64,000 bases of DNA from contig NC_066608.1 of assembly GCF_905475345.1 (NCBI RefSeq), positions 2,827,501 through 2,891,500 on the forward strand, given 5' to 3'. Of this stretch, positions 63,269-64,000 are shown in pieces; the first letter of the stretch is position 1, and each line of letters begins with the position of its first letter. Origin of the DNA: Vespula vulgaris (lineage: Eukaryota > Arthropoda > Insecta > Hymenoptera > Vespidae). The notes under the pieces were generated by a model. The model made no database searches. It saw nothing but the letters and a program-made list of their open reading frames with translations, and was not told the DNA's origin. Both the position numbers and the translations under genes were made by a program.

Positions 63269-64000
63269 TTCTTTCGTTCTTTCTTATTTTTTTAAATATA
63301 AAAATAAGAGAAAGAAGTAGGAAAATGGGAAAAAGATAAAGAAGAAGATGTAGAAGAAGAAGAAGAAGAAGAAACATGAGGATAAATGCACAGTGCCTCG
63401 TTCTTAATCGCTCGATAAAATTTTAATTATGGCTTGAGTCAGTAAACGGCAGATTATGAACTTTAATGCGATTAAAAGTTGTATCGTATAAATGGTAAGT
63501 AGCATAGCGATTACCTATGTTAAGAAGCGTTTGCGCTTGTATATATTTATACATACACATATATATACCTACATACATATATAATATATATATATATATG
63601 TATGTATGTATACGTATATAGACACACATATGTGTGTGTATGCGTGTGTATATATGTATCAAGGAAATTCGATGATATTACGAAGCCAGGCAAATCATTA
63701 AGCAACCCTACTGTTTTATCGAGCTCGTTAAGTAAATCATCTCTCGTCTAATTTACTAAAAACACAGCGAATGCTGAAACGATTCATATATAAAAACATT
63801 AATAATCAAATTTACTTCCTGCTCTTTCTTATTTTATTATTCTTCGTCTTAATCTTATTTCCCTTAGCAAACCATCACAATTTATTTCACGTCTAACGTT
63901 AAATTTTTATTCGATCATTTCCAATGATTCTTCTTCCGTCTAATGACTCATATACATAAAACTCCAAAATAGTCAGAAGACATGTGTTCGGTTAAGAGAA

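Larger units (their letters stand above)
54991..64000. other. Gene-free stretch to the window end
   Basis: Islands at about 56890-57060, 57350-57560, 59570-59760, 60460-60960, 61260-61540 and 62880-63110. CT tracts lie at 57068-57110 and 57229-57345. Two related transposon-end-like sequences are at about 58476-58510 and 61779-61830. No supported exon. Confidence 0.45.

Noticed and set aside
1..64000. CRISPR arrays, bacterial operons or ribosomal RNA genes
   Set aside because: Nothing of the kind is seen. Base composition, introns, TATA boxes and polyadenylation signals are those of an animal nuclear genome.

Overview
The window looks like nuclear DNA of an insect, most likely a hymenopteran. 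It is AT-rich with short CpG-containing, GC-richer islands, and dense with long (CT)n, (TA)n and (CTT)n microsatellites. Its genes are small and have introns, TATA boxes and polyadenylation signals. Their products match the arthropod 'insect allergen-related repeat' (protein G12) family as I know it. The species cannot be named from sequence alone.

The only convincing genes form one minus-strand cluster at about 17.2-29.6 kb. In transcription order they are C (28668-29315), B (27205-27855), A3 (25512-26240), A2 (23372-24103), A1 (20780-21505) and a divergent sixth member (18797-19495). The five typical members encode secreted proteins with a signal peptide and two helical repeat modules of about 85-90 residues. 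Each has the same gene plan: a TATA box, an untranslated first exon, and one intron whose acceptor AG directly abuts the ATG. Inverted GATA-type motifs lie upstream of each TATA box. This suggests co-regulated gut-type expression of secreted lipid-binding proteins; that is inference from the family.

The cluster grew by tandem duplication. A1, A2 and A3 sit in repeated blocks of about 2.1-2.7 kb. The blocks of A1 and A2 each hold a decayed relic of gene B with a shared truncation, while the A3 block is followed by intact B. A 465-bp piggyBac-like element with TTAA target sites sits in the A2 block, and the matching TTAA is empty in the other two blocks. Downstream of the divergent sixth gene, at 17.2-18.7 kb, lies a tandem series of at least four decayed copies of its C-terminal module.

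The flanks (1-17 kb and 30-64 kb) show no gene I can support. They hold microsatellites, a mariner transposase relic near 14.7-14.9 kb, a 527-bp-period tandem repeat at 36.9-38.2 kb, a roughly 150-bp-period tandem repeat at 54.6-55.0 kb, a pair of 68-bp inverted-repeat elements near 10.2-10.5 kb, and GC-richer islands that may be regulatory. Exons of a large gene with long introns could be hidden there and would be missed by reading alone.
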